Positions 1-8,121 of a stretch of 28,467 nt of DNA are shown here, piece after piece. Made by a program: the position numbers and the translations under genes. Source of the DNA: a virus; IMG/VR virus record IMGVR_UViG_3300024346_010786, positions 1 to 28,467 of that record. One strand, 5' to 3'. The notes below the pieces were generated by a model, which was not told the DNA's origin, ran no database searches, and saw nothing but the letters and a program-made list of their open reading frames with translations. Each line of letters begins with the position of its first letter. Position 1 is the first letter of the stretch.

Positions 1-605
1 ATATGACACCGGGAGCACAAGCGATTTTGAGAAACTTAATGGAAACATTCAGTAAGCATTGTAGATTTATCTTAACCTGTAACTATATTGAGAAAATCAT
101 TGACCCTATTCAAAGTAGATGTCAATCTTTCGCAATCACTCCTCCGACTAAAAAGGATGTAGCAGTTCAGGTAGCAAAGATATTAGATGCTGAAAAGATT
201 AAGTATGAACCAAAGAATATGGCTGATGTGATTAATTCATATTATCCAGATATTAGAAGGATACTTAATACTTGTCAATTACAATCTGCAAAAGGTGAAT
301 TGAAAGTAGACCATAAAGTAATGGTTGAAGCAAACTTTGCAACTAAACTTATTGAACTTTTAAAATCAGAAGATGATAAGAGAAATATGTTTATGCAAAT
401 TAGACAAGCAGTAGCGGATAATAAATTAAATGATTATTCGGAAATGTATACTATGCTTTATGATAAAGTAGATGAGTATGCAAAAGGAAACGTAGCCAAT
501 ACAATTCTTACAATCGCTGAAGGATTATCAAAAGATGCTTTAGTAGTTGATAAAGAAATCGTATTTATGAGCACAATTATTCAAATTTTAAATATAATAA
601 AATAA
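1..605 (+). CDS. 44: Sliding-clamp loader large subunit, C-terminal part (T4 gp44-like), 5'-truncated
   Basis: This is the C-terminal two thirds or so of an AAA+ clamp-loader ATPase, which opens the sliding clamp and loads it at primer-template junctions for the phage DNA polymerase. The gene begins before the window; the ATG at 3 is internal. Visible in order are the sensor-1 strand (FILTCNY), the SRC motif carrying the arginine finger (QSRC, near residue 39 of the visible part), and a lid/collar region that follows T4 gp44 closely (YYPDIRRILNTCQ against gp44's NFPDFRKTI). The Walker A and B motifs must lie upstream. Its TAA overlaps the next ATG (TAATG), and the gp62-like partner lies one gene downstream, as in the T4 replication module. 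Family assignment is strong; gp44 rather than cellular RFC/DnaX is inferred from the neighbours. Confidence 0.9.
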   Translation, partial: MTPGAQAILRNLMETFSKHCRFILTCNYIEKIIDPIQSRCQSFAITPPTKKDVAVQVAKILDAEKIKYEPKNMADVINSYYPDIRRILNTCQLQSAKGELKVDHKVMVEANFATKLIELLKSEDDKRNMFMQIRQAVADNKLNDYSEMYTMLYDKVDEYAKGNVANTILTIAEGLSKDALVVDKEIVFMSTIIQILNIIK

Positions 606-847
606 TGGAACAACAAGCACAAATCCCAATGAATTTTTCATTGAACGATGCAAGAGATATCAATTGCGAATGTGGTAGTGGTGTATTTATGACAGGTATG
701 AAATTCAAAAAAGTATCCCGTTTAATTACAGGTGGAGCTAAAGATTCAATTATTCCTATTGAAGTATTTTTATGTACTCAATGTGGTAAAACATTGCAAG
801 AATTATTGCCAGAAGAATTGAGAGAAAAACAATCAATCGCAGAATAA
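605..847 (+). CDS. Small zinc-ribbon protein between clamp-loader subunits
   Basis: An 80-residue protein with two cysteine pairs, CxC at residues 21 and 23 and CxxC at 58 and 61 (CTQCG), spaced as in a zinc ribbon. A Lys/Arg-rich segment lies between them. I recall similar small proteins between gp44 and gp62 in T4-like cyanophages, but no function is known to me. TAATG overlaps at both ends couple it to the two clamp-loader genes, so a role at the replication fork, or in the regA-like regulatory position of T4, is a reasonable guess. The zinc-binding reading comes from the cysteines seen; the replication role is inference from position. Confidence 0.7.
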   Translation: MEQQAQIPMNFSLNDARDINCECGSGVFMTGMKFKKVSRLITGGAKDSIIPIEVFLCTQCGKTLQELLPEELREKQSIAE

Positions 848-1299
848 TGGCAGTTAAAAAGTTATTCGACCACATCAATGCAATAACTTCGGAACAAGAC
901 CCAAAGTATTTCGATAAATTGACAGAAGAGGATTTAAAATCATGGAGTAATTTTATGATAAATCGTTTTCTGTCAATGAAACCGGATTGGGTTGAATTAG
1001 TTGCAACCTTACTTCCTTTGACTCAAACGTTGCAACCAAAGGAAATGTACAAGTTATATATTAGCTTGATTCCAAAAGGAAAGCATTATTTAAAATACAT
1101 CAAAGGTAAGGGTGAAGATAAATATGAAGATTTCCTCATAGAACTTATGAAGAAAGATTACCTATGTTCAGAAAGACAAGCACTTGATTATATAGAAGTT
1201 CTTTATGCAAGTAGAGAAGGTAGAGAACATATGAAGTATGTATGTGAAAAGTATGGAGTAGATAAGAAACAAATTACTAAATTAAAACTAAAAATATAG
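847..1299 (+). CDS. 62: Clamp-loader small subunit (T4 gp62-like)
   Basis: A 150-residue all-alpha protein, somewhat shorter than T4 gp62 (187 residues). The segment YISLIPKGKHYLKYIK (about residues 74-89) matches the gp62 region with AAVPRGKRYGKWAK, and it is followed by a helical part with a KKDYLCSERQALDYI stretch comparable to gp62's C-terminal half. In T4, one gp62 with four gp44 subunits forms the clamp loader; gp62 has no ATPase site, and none is seen here. The gene starts in a TAATG overlap with the zinc-ribbon gene, and its own TAG overlaps the GTG of the next gene. Its place just after the gp44 homologue is the strongest support. Confidence 0.75.
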   Translation: MAVKKLFDHINAITSEQDPKYFDKLTEEDLKSWSNFMINRFLSMKPDWVELVATLLPLTQTLQPKEMYKLYISLIPKGKHYLKYIKGKGEDKYEDFLIELMKKDYLCSERQALDYIEVLYASREGREHMKYVCEKYGVDKKQITKLKLKI

Positions 1300-2150
1300 T
1301 GAATAAAAAATATTTGGTAACCAATGGGTGTTCATTTACAGAAGGACATTCATTGGGTAATGAAGGAGCTTGGCCTAAATTTTTAGGTGAAAAAATGAAT
1401 TTAGAAGTTATAAACCTTGCTAAAGGTGGTAGTGGTAATGATACTATAACCTGGAGAACAATTGAATTTTCAGAAACAAATAAAGATTTAGCAAAAGATT
1501 CATTATATGTAATTCAACTTACCGAATGTTTAAGATATCAAGTTTATTATGATAATTTAGTAGATGCGCCGCAAGAATGGCACGTTACTCCTGTATGCTT
1601 TCAAAGAACAATGGATTCCTATAAAACTGGCAATGGTGCATCAAAATGGATATACAAAAATAGAGATGAATTGGTTTATATTTATAGTAATATAACATTT
1701 TCATTATATAAAACATTACAAAATATTATTACTTTAACATCGTATTTTGAATCAAATGGATATCCATATATAATATTTGATGGAATAAATGACCACAAAC
1801 CATTTAAGCATGAAGGTTCATATTATTTAAAAGAATCAAACTCTGACAATGCAAATGAAGCATTTAAAATAACAACATCTTTAGATGTAATAGATGCACA
1901 TGATTATGATAAAAATATTACTCGTAGGGATAATGGATATTTTATAGATGAAAGGTTACTAAATACTATATTTAATAATCCTAAAATTTTTAAAGAAATT
2001 CCAGTATTATTAAAATATTTTGCAGAAAAAGGAGTATCTGAATACAATGATGTGGATTATTATTTTAAAGATAATGCAGGGCACCCAAATGTAGAAGCTT
2101 GTAATATTTGGGCCGATATTTTAAAAAAATATATCGAAAAAACAAATTAA
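1299..2150 (+). CDS. SGNH/GDSL-fold hydrolase-like protein
   Basis: A 283-residue protein starting at GTG inside the preceding stop (TAGTG). The N-terminus has a hydrophobic strand followed by TNGCSFTEG, a form of the GDS block I of SGNH hydrolases with Ser12 as the presumed nucleophile. A block-II-like NLAKGGSGND (about residues 39-48) and a C-terminal block with Asp258 and His262 (DNAGHPN) complete the usual set. SGNH enzymes cleave or transfer acyl groups, often on glycans. With a glycan cluster starting 1 kb downstream, sugar O-acetyl removal or addition is plausible, but the substrate is unknown. The Asp-His spacing is one residue longer than the classic DxxH, so catalysis is likely rather than certain. 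Confidence 0.65.
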   Translation: MNKKYLVTNGCSFTEGHSLGNEGAWPKFLGEKMNLEVINLAKGGSGNDTITWRTIEFSETNKDLAKDSLYVIQLTECLRYQVYYDNLVDAPQEWHVTPVCFQRTMDSYKTGNGASKWIYKNRDELVYIYSNITFSLYKTLQNIITLTSYFESNGYPYIIFDGINDHKPFKHEGSYYLKESNSDNANEAFKITTSLDVIDAHDYDKNITRRDNGYFIDERLLNTIFNNPKIFKEIPVLLKYFAEKGVSEYNDVDYYFKDNAGHPNVEACNIWADILKKYIEKTN

Positions 2151-2163
2151 AACTAAAGATATA

Positions 2164-2196
2164 ATTTGGTAAATCCAAATAAAAATCGTATATTTG
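2164..2196 (+). promoter_or_regulatory. Bacteroidota-type promoter with palindromic -33 region; near-leaderless start
   Basis: The -33 box TTTG lies at 2165-2168 and the -7 box TATATTTG at 2189-2196, with a 20-base spacer, matching the Bacteroidota consensus (TTTG and TAnnTTTG). The -33 box sits in a perfect inverted repeat, ATTTGG-TAAAT-CCAAAT, at 2164-2180. The next ATG is at 2201, only four bases after the -7 box, so the transcript would start at or within a few bases of the start codon. Confidence 0.8.
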
Positions 2197-2200
2197 TTCT

Positions 2201-3067
2201 ATGGCTAGAGTATCATTTTCACAATATAGCATGTGGAGCAGTTGCCCACATCAATATAAACTAAGTTACATAGATGATTTACGAGAATCATCATCCAATA
2301 TACATTCTGTATTTGGCTCCGCAATGCACGAAACGTTGCAAGAATATTTAAGTAGATGCCTTCGTATCTCCAAATCACAAGCTGATAAGGGAATGAATAC
2401 CAAGGCTTTCCTTAAAGAAAAAATGAGAGAGTTCTTTCTCAAAGAATCCAATGAAGGTAAAGACCCTATTTGTTCAAAAGAAGAATTGGTAGAATTTTTA
2501 GAAGATGGAAATCTCATCTTAGACTACTTTCAGAAATCCAAAAATTTTAATAATTTCTTTTCATTAAAGTATGATGAATTGGTTGCAATTGAGCAACCAA
2601 TTAATACTAAGATAGCTGAGCACGTTAATTTTTTAGGATTCATAGATTTAATCACTCGTAGTAAATTTGATGGTAAGTATAAAATTATAGATTTTAAAAC
2701 TTCAACCAGAGGATGGACTAAGTATCAAAAATCAGACCCAATAAAAAATACACAAATACTATTATATAAGAAATTCTACGCAGAAATGTTGAAGATTTCA
2801 GAAAATATGATTGAGGTTGAATTTATCATCTTAAAAAGAAAGGTAGCTGAAGTAGAAGATTATACAATACCACGTATTAGTAGACACGTACCGGCAAGTG
2901 GTAAACCATCTGTTAATAAAGCTTGGAAAGGATTTACTGAATTTGTAGAGAGTGTATTCAATACCGATGGTTCATATAGAACTGATGTTGAATATAGAAA
3001 GAATCCAACAAAACTTTGTGATTGGTGTGAGTTTTCACAAAGGGGATTATGTGATAAAAAAAATTAA
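2201..3067 (+). CDS. PD-(D/E)XK nuclease of RecB/Cas4 type with probable Fe-S cluster
   Basis: A 288-residue single-domain nuclease of the RecB-like PD-(D/E)XK superfamily. Visible motifs are the N-terminal SQYSMWSSCPHQYKLSY stretch, His43 (GSAMHETL), Asp149 (GFIDLI), and Asp164 with Lys166 (IIDFKTS), which form the metal-binding and catalytic set. Cys15 together with Cys273, Cys276 and Cys284 (CDWC followed by C) matches the one-plus-three arrangement that holds a [4Fe-4S] cluster in Cas4, AddB and Dna2. It probably works in phage DNA replication or recombination, or host DNA breakdown, as a 5' or 3' exonuclease. It has its own promoter immediately upstream. The cluster is inferred from cysteine placement; it would be a natural client for the IscU/IscA pair encoded further on. 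Confidence 0.85.
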   Translation: MARVSFSQYSMWSSCPHQYKLSYIDDLRESSSNIHSVFGSAMHETLQEYLSRCLRISKSQADKGMNTKAFLKEKMREFFLKESNEGKDPICSKEELVEFLEDGNLILDYFQKSKNFNNFFSLKYDELVAIEQPINTKIAEHVNFLGFIDLITRSKFDGKYKIIDFKTSTRGWTKYQKSDPIKNTQILLYKKFYAEMLKISENMIEVEFIILKRKVAEVEDYTIPRISRHVPASGKPSVNKAWKGFTEFVESVFNTDGSYRTDVEYRKNPTKLCDWCEFSQRGLCDKKN

Positions 3068-3094
3068 AAACAAAATATATATTTAAAAAGAGTT

Positions 3095-4477
3095 ATGGCA
3101 AAAAAGAAAATTCTGTTACTTTCAGATGATTTACGAATGACTAGCGGTATAGCCAATGTATCTAAACAATTGGTGCTAGGAACAGTTGATAAATATGATT
3201 GGGTTCAATTAGGAGCAGCAATTAAACATCCCGAAGCAGGGAAAATTTTAGATTTAAATGATAGTGTTAGAGAACAAACGGGTGTAAAAGATGCATTGGT
3301 TAAAATTTATCCATCTGATGGATATGGTAATGCGGATGTTATTCGTCAATTACTAATGATTGAAAAACCTGATGCGATTCTACACTTTACTGACCCTAGA
3401 TATTGGATTTGGTTATATGAAATGGAACACGAAGTTCGCCAATCAGTTCCCCTTTTCTTCTATCACATTTGGGATGATTTACCAGACCCAAAATATAATA
3501 GAAATTATTATGAAAGTTGTGATTGGATTGGGTGTATTTCAAAACAAACCTATGGTATTACTAAAAGAGTTTGGAGTTGGGATAAAGAAAAACATTGGAC
3601 ACCTCCAGCCGATTGGCAAGTAAGTTATGTACCACATGGTATTAATTCCGAATTATACAAACCAGTAGAAGTTCCACAAGATTTTAAACAAAGTATCTTT
3701 GGTGATAAAGAATATGAATTTGTTCTTTATTGGAATAATAGAAATATTCGTAGAAAACAACCAATTGATGTTATTCTTGCATTTGATAAATTTGTAGAAG
3801 CACTTACTCCTGAGCAAAGAAGTAAAGTATGTTTATTGATGCATACTCAGCCTGTTGAAGAACATGGTACTGATTTACCGAGAACAATTGCAGAATGTTG
3901 TTCTCCTGAAACAAATGTAATATTTGCACCAAATAAATATTCAGAAGAACAATTGAATTATCTTTATAATATTGCGGATGTTACAATTAACGTAGCATCA
4001 AACGAAGGATTTGGATTAGCAACTGCAGAATCAGTTATGGCTGGCACTCCTATTATTATTAATGTTACTGGTGGTTTGCAAGACCAATGCGGTTTTAGAG
4101 ATAAAGGTACGGGTAAATTACTTACAGCAGAAGATTATGTTGAAATTGGTTCATTACATGATAGACATAAAAAAGCAGGTGTAGTTTGGGGAGATTGGGT
4201 TACACCTATGTGGCCAGTTCGTTCAACAACGGGTTCAGTTCCTACTCCATATATTTTTGATGATAGAGTTGATTTCGAAGATATTACTCCATTAATTATG
4301 GATTGGTATAAGATGCCAAAAGAAGATAGAGAAGCTGCCGGATTAAAAGGTAGAAAGCATTATTTAGGAGATGGTAAATTAAGTAAAGAAGCAATGTGTG
4401 ATTCATTGGTAGAAGGTATGGATGGTGCATTTGCAAATTGGAAACCAAAACAAAAATTTAAATTAATAGAGTTATAG
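3095..4477 (+). CDS. GT-B glycosyltransferase (GT4-like)
   Basis: A 460-residue glycosyltransferase with the two-Rossmann GT-B layout. The N-terminal half begins LLLSDDLRMTSGIANVSKQL, typical of acceptor-binding domains, and the C-terminal half has the sugar-nucleotide signature NEGFGLATAESVMAGTP (about residues 303-319), whose EGFGL and following Glu contact the donor. No signal peptide or membrane segment is apparent, so it acts in the cytoplasm. It is the first gene of the glycan cluster and ends one base before the ATG of a second GT-B gene, suggesting that the two act on successive steps or as partners. A weak AT-rich TATATTTA precedes it at 3078, without a clear -33 box. Donor and acceptor cannot be told from sequence. 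Confidence 0.85.
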   Translation: MAKKKILLLSDDLRMTSGIANVSKQLVLGTVDKYDWVQLGAAIKHPEAGKILDLNDSVREQTGVKDALVKIYPSDGYGNADVIRQLLMIEKPDAILHFTDPRYWIWLYEMEHEVRQSVPLFFYHIWDDLPDPKYNRNYYESCDWIGCISKQTYGITKRVWSWDKEKHWTPPADWQVSYVPHGINSELYKPVEVPQDFKQSIFGDKEYEFVLYWNNRNIRRKQPIDVILAFDKFVEALTPEQRSKVCLLMHTQPVEEHGTDLPRTIAECCSPETNVIFAPNKYSEEQLNYLYNIADVTINVASNEGFGLATAESVMAGTPIIINVTGGLQDQCGFRDKGTGKLLTAEDYVEIGSLHDRHKKAGVVWGDWVTPMWPVRSTTGSVPTPYIFDDRVDFEDITPLIMDWYKMPKEDREAAGLKGRKHYLGDGKLSKEAMCDSLVEGMDGAFANWKPKQKFKLIEL

Positions 4478-4478
4478 T

Positions 4479-5747
4479 ATGAAACCAACATTAGTATTTC
4501 AAGCACCAGTAGCAACAAGAAGTGGATATGGTGACCACGCTAGAGATTTGTTGCATTCATTATATAAGTTAGATAAATTTGATATAAAGGTTATTAGTAC
4601 TCGTTGGGGGAATACCCCAATGGATGCTCTTAATTATGACAAACCATTTCATAAATGGATAGTAGATAGTATTATTCCAAAAATTGAACAAAAGCCAGAT
4701 ATATACATTCAGGTAACTGTACCAAATGAATTCCAACCATTGGGGTTTTATAACATTGGTATTACTGCAGCAATTGAAACAACGCATTCTCCATTGGATT
4801 GGATACATGGTTGTAATCGAATGGATTTAATTATAGTTCCATCGGAACATTCAAAAAAGAGTTTAGTAGATAGTGTTTATAATGAACAAGATAAACAATC
4901 TGGACAATTAATAGCTCAGCATAGAATTCAAAAACCAGTTGAGATTCTTTTCGAAGGATTTGATGAATTTGATTTTGGAACTGATGACGTAGTACATATT
5001 ACGGAATTGGATGCAATTAAAGAAGATTTTGCATTCTTATTCGTAGGACATTGGTTAAGAGGTGATTTAGGCGAAGATAGAAAGAATGTGGGAATGATGA
5101 TTAAAACATTCGCAATGGCATTCAAAAACGAAAAAGTAAAGCCGGCATTAGTTCTTAAAACATCATCAGCTGGATTTAGTATATTGGATAGGGAAGCTAT
5201 TATTTCTAAAATAAGAGAATGTTTAGGTAAGGATTATAAATCAGTTCCAGTTTATCTTTTACATGGTGATTTAACCCCATCAGAAATGAATGGATTATAC
5301 GAACATCCAAAAGTAAAAGCAATGTTAAACTTTACAAAAGGTGAAGGATTTGGTAGACCTCTATTAGAATTCAGTTTAACAGGAAAGCCTGTAATTGTAT
5401 CCAATTGGAGTGGGCATATTGATTTCTTAAAACAAGGAGCAGTATTATTGGAAGGTGAGTTAAAGCCGGTACACGAATCAGCAGCTGACCAATTCCTTTT
5501 AAAAGAAGCACAGTGGTTTAATGTAAATATTTCAAAAGCATTATCATCTATAAAAGATGTTTATAAAAATTATGATAAATATAAAACAGCATCTTTCCAA
5601 TTAGGTAAACAAAACAAACAAAATTTTAGTTTAGAAAAAATGACAAAATTGTTTGATAACATTTTAAATCAATATGGTATTTATACTAAAGTACAACCAA
5701 AGTTTCAACAACTTCAGTTACCTAAATTAAAAATGTTAAATAAATAA
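4479..5747 (+). CDS. GT-B glycosyltransferase (GT4-like), second copy
   Basis: A 422-residue GT-B glycosyltransferase. The N-terminus has the glycine/arginine loop VATRSGYGDHARDL (about residues 11-24), and the C-terminal domain has the donor-site signature KGEGFGRPLLEFSLTGKP (about residues 287-304) followed by SNWSGHIDFL. The overall plan resembles the upstream gene, but the two sequences are clearly different, so this is not a recent duplication. It sits in the same operon, with one base between the genes upstream and a TAATG overlap downstream. A short GC-rich inverted repeat, TTGGGG-N5-CCCCAA, lies inside the coding region at 4604-4620. A sugar-transfer role is clear; the glycan is not identifiable. 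Confidence 0.85.
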   Translation: MKPTLVFQAPVATRSGYGDHARDLLHSLYKLDKFDIKVISTRWGNTPMDALNYDKPFHKWIVDSIIPKIEQKPDIYIQVTVPNEFQPLGFYNIGITAAIETTHSPLDWIHGCNRMDLIIVPSEHSKKSLVDSVYNEQDKQSGQLIAQHRIQKPVEILFEGFDEFDFGTDDVVHITELDAIKEDFAFLFVGHWLRGDLGEDRKNVGMMIKTFAMAFKNEKVKPALVLKTSSAGFSILDREAIISKIRECLGKDYKSVPVYLLHGDLTPSEMNGLYEHPKVKAMLNFTKGEGFGRPLLEFSLTGKPVIVSNWSGHIDFLKQGAVLLEGELKPVHESAADQFLLKEAQWFNVNISKALSSIKDVYKNYDKYKTASFQLGKQNKQNFSLEKMTKLFDNILNQYGIYTKVQPKFQQLQLPKLKMLNK

Positions 5748-6220
5748 TGAGTAATTTTAACCCAATATATCGTAAATTTATAGATGATAAAAGTACAATT
5801 GCTCCGAACAAAATAACTAGGGGCAATTTTTACATGATAAAAGAATATACATATGTTGATGGTACTAAAGGTAGATTTACCGAAACAACTTCGCCCATAA
5901 TATACACATTATTTGTATCACAGCCAAAGAATATTATTCATTGTGTTAAAGTATCAAATGTTAATCCAAACGTGATTAAAAAATTCTTTGGTAAATTTGT
6001 AAATGAACAAACTGAAATGTTACAAATGAGGGGAGGAGCTAAAGATTTTTATTCAAAAATAGTTAGTAAAGTTCCAGTTGTAACAAACGATGCATATCGC
6101 ACATATCTTATAAGCGGATTAGGTAAAGTTTTAAAATTATCAATGGATGTAAATGAAATTACTCCGAAAACAATGAATGTAACAGGTATAGATTCCAAAT
6201 CTCAATTAAAAAATAGATAG
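5747..6220 (+). CDS. Conserved phage-type protein of unknown function
   Basis: A 157-residue protein that I cannot assign to a characterised family. It begins with an aromatic/basic stretch (NPIYRKFIDD), contains GNFYMIKEYTYVDGTKGRF, which looks like a beta-rich SH3-like barrel strand pair, and then has a helical centre and the segment AYRTYLISGLGKVLKLSMD. The plan of a small beta domain plus helical tail recalls unassigned proteins of T4-like marine phages. There is no signal peptide, membrane segment or cysteine pair. It sits between the two GT-B genes and the sugar epimerase, linked by TAATG overlap to the upstream gene, so it is co-transcribed with the glycan cluster, but this alone does not make it a glycan enzyme. 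Confidence 0.6.
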   Translation: MSNFNPIYRKFIDDKSTIAPNKITRGNFYMIKEYTYVDGTKGRFTETTSPIIYTLFVSQPKNIIHCVKVSNVNPNVIKKFFGKFVNEQTEMLQMRGGAKDFYSKIVSKVPVVTNDAYRTYLISGLGKVLKLSMDVNEITPKTMNVTGIDSKSQLKNR

Positions 6221-6222
6221 TT

Positions 6223-6657
6223 ATGACATCAAAAGAATTTGTCCTTTGGTTAAAAGGATTTACAGAGGGAGTACATGAGTTTAATATTACTCCAAAACAA
6301 TGGGATTTATTAAAAGATAAGTTGGCGGAAGTTAAAGATGAAACTCCAATAGGATTTCCATTTGGAGTTCCGAATACCGCACCAATGACAAACCCACTTA
6401 TTACACCATCCCCCACATATCCACATAGACCTTATGAAATTTATTGTGGAGATACTAATGGTACAACAATTACAACAACACCAGGTGTTAGTTCTATAAC
6501 AATAGCTAATCCACCATTTGGATTTGGAAGTACATCAACTACATATGGGTATCCAAGTGGGAGTAGTTGGCACTATACAAATAGTACATACAATCCACCA
6601 TATACAACTGGCGGAGAAGCAGATGATATTAAGAAAGAACCTCACAACGAAGATTAA
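6223..6657 (+). CDS. Phage protein with FVLWLKGF N-terminal motif and low-complexity tail
   Basis: A 144-residue protein. Its first 35 residues (EFVLWLKGFTEG then TPKQWDLLKDKLAEV) form two helices joined by a short loop, an N-terminal module I recognise from many short proteins of phages and prophages, without known function. The rest is a Pro/Thr/Ser/Gly/Tyr-rich tail (about residues 45-135) with repeated short aromatic-Gly-Ser patterns, ending in an acidic run, and is probably unstructured. The stop overlaps the ATG of the epimerase (TAATG). A possible role is binding of a partner by the helical module with a flexible linker; that is inference. Confidence 0.6.
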   Translation: MTSKEFVLWLKGFTEGVHEFNITPKQWDLLKDKLAEVKDETPIGFPFGVPNTAPMTNPLITPSPTYPHRPYEIYCGDTNGTTITTTPGVSSITIANPPFGFGSTSTTYGYPSGSSWHYTNSTYNPPYTTGGEADDIKKEPHNED

Positions 6658-7529
6658 TGAAAAAAGTATTGGTTACAGGGGGAGCAGGTTTTGTTGGACA
6701 TGCGCTTACATTGGAATTGCACAAACGAAATTATGAAGTAGATGTAATTGATAATCTTTCTATTGGTAATGAAGCAAAGGTATCACCATTTGTAAATTTT
6801 TTAGGTGGGGATATTAGAGGTATGGATAATATAAATGACAAACCATATACGCATATATTTCATTTAGCAGCACTAAGTAGAATACAACCATCATTTCAAA
6901 ATCCAACATTAACATTTTCCGTAAATGTAGATGGGACTAAGCAAGTAGTTGAATATGCATTTCAAAACAAATGCAAATTAATTTATGCAGGCTCATCATC
7001 CCGTCATCATAACCCAATGTTATCACCATATGCTATGAGTAAACATATGGGAGAGGAATGGATAAAGATGTTTAAAGGGGTATATGGGTTGAATGCGGAG
7101 ATAGTTCGTTTCTATAATGTGTATGGGCCTGGTGAGTTAGTGGACTCTCATATGGCGGCTGTGATAGGCAAATGGAGGAGTCAAGCTGAAAAGAATTATC
7201 CTATCACAATTGTTGGAGATGGTAATCAACGTAGAGATTTTACACATATTGATGATATTGTAGATGGATTGATTAGAATAGCCGAAAGTGATGAGAAGCA
7301 TGAAGATGCTTGGGAACTAGGAACAGGTAATAATTATTCTTTAAATGAAGTATATGAGATGTTTAAAGAAAAATTCAATTCTGTAAAAGTTTACATGTCA
7401 GAAGAAAAGGGAAATTATAGAGAAACAATTAGAATTAATGATGATGCCTTAAATAGATTAGGATGGCAACCTAAAGACCAATTAAAAGAATATATAAATG
7501 AAATTAAGTTACGCAATAACCGCCTGTAA
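6657..7529 (+). CDS. NAD-dependent sugar-nucleotide epimerase/dehydratase (extended SDR)
   Basis: A 290-residue extended short-chain dehydrogenase acting on nucleotide sugars. The Rossmann nucleotide-binding motif TGGAGFVG is at residues 7-14, the acidic residue binding the NAD ribose follows at VIDNLS, and the catalytic Tyr-x3-Lys pair is Tyr125 and Lys129 (YAMSK). The RFYNVYGPGE substrate-loop motif and RDFTHIDDIVDG are typical of the UDP-glucose 4-epimerase, GDP-mannose dehydratase and HldD branch. The length is slightly short for that group (300-340). In the context of the heptose genes downstream an epimerase of ADP- or GDP-heptose is possible, but a UDP-hexose 4-epimerase fits equally well. 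The 3' end overlaps the next glycosyltransferase by 32 bases. Confidence 0.85.
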   Translation: MKKVLVTGGAGFVGHALTLELHKRNYEVDVIDNLSIGNEAKVSPFVNFLGGDIRGMDNINDKPYTHIFHLAALSRIQPSFQNPTLTFSVNVDGTKQVVEYAFQNKCKLIYAGSSSRHHNPMLSPYAMSKHMGEEWIKMFKGVYGLNAEIVRFYNVYGPGELVDSHMAAVIGKWRSQAEKNYPITIVGDGNQRRDFTHIDDIVDGLIRIAESDEKHEDAWELGTGNNYSLNEVYEMFKEKFNSVKVYMSEEKGNYRETIRINDDALNRLGWQPKDQLKEYINEIKLRNNRL

Positions 7530-8121
7530 TGAGGTAGGAGAAACTATTAGATTAGTAAATCAGTTATTAAACTACAAAGAAGAAAATTCAGAAATAGTAG
7601 TCCTTTTAGATACACCAAAAGCTCCTATTGAATTAGTAGAGTATTTGGAACTCCAAGCAAATGCAGACCACATTACACTTATTGAGTCAGAATTTGATAA
7701 CGATTTTGCACAATGGAAAAATCTATTAAACTCACAATGTAAAGGTGAGTGGATATTTCAGTTAGATGCAGATGAGTATCTTATGCCAGATTTGATTGTA
7801 AATATGGAAGCATTATTGGAATCAAATGTAGATAAAGATATGATTGTTGTTCCGAGAATCAATACAGTAGAAGGATTAACTGAAGCACATATTCAAAAGT
7901 GGGGATGGAACGTAAATGAAAAAGGTTGGGTAAACTTTCCAGATGTCCAAACCCGTATTTATAAAAATTCTGATAAAATTGGATGGAGCGGTAAAGTACA
8001 TGAAAGAATAGTTGGATTTGAAAATTATACATCATTTCCAGCCGATGAAATTTATTGTATAAAACATCCTAAAACGATTGAAAGACAGGAGAAGCAAAAC
8101 AACTATTACGATACTTTATAA
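7498..8121 (+). CDS. Family 2 glycosyltransferase (GT-A)
   Basis: A 207-residue GT-A enzyme. It opens with LSYAITACNEVGETIRLVNQLL, the classic GT2 start (beta strand, then the NE dipeptide that contacts the uridine), and carries the DXD-type metal site in LDADEY (about residues 91-96). The tail has GWSGKVHERI, as seen in LPS core GT2 enzymes of the WaaE type. Those enzymes transfer glucose to heptose or act near it, so this may fit the heptose theme, though that is only suggestive. It is shorter than a full GT2 (about 250) but contains the whole catalytic core. It overlaps the epimerase by 32 bases and ends in a TAATG overlap. Confidence 0.8.
   Translation: MKLSYAITACNEVGETIRLVNQLLNYKEENSEIVVLLDTPKAPIELVEYLELQANADHITLIESEFDNDFAQWKNLLNSQCKGEWIFQLDADEYLMPDLIVNMEALLESNVDKDMIVVPRINTVEGLTEAHIQKWGWNVNEKGWVNFPDVQTRIYKNSDKIGWSGKVHERIVGFENYTSFPADEIYCIKHPKTIERQEKQNNYYDTL

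Noticed and set aside
1313-1340. ATTTGGTAA near the start of the SGNH gene as a sixth promoter
   Set aside because: No TAnnTTTG lies about 20 bases downstream and it is inside the coding sequence.
3360-3623. Alternative + frame inside the first glycosyltransferase, and similar ones at 6518-6736, 26173-26355 and 26706-26906
   Set aside because: Each overlaps a gene with clear domain content or a conserved small gene in another frame, and shows no family motif.
4604-4620. Hairpin TTGGGG-N5-CCCCAA as a terminator
   Set aside because: It is inside the second GT-B gene, has no T-run and the stem is only six base pairs.
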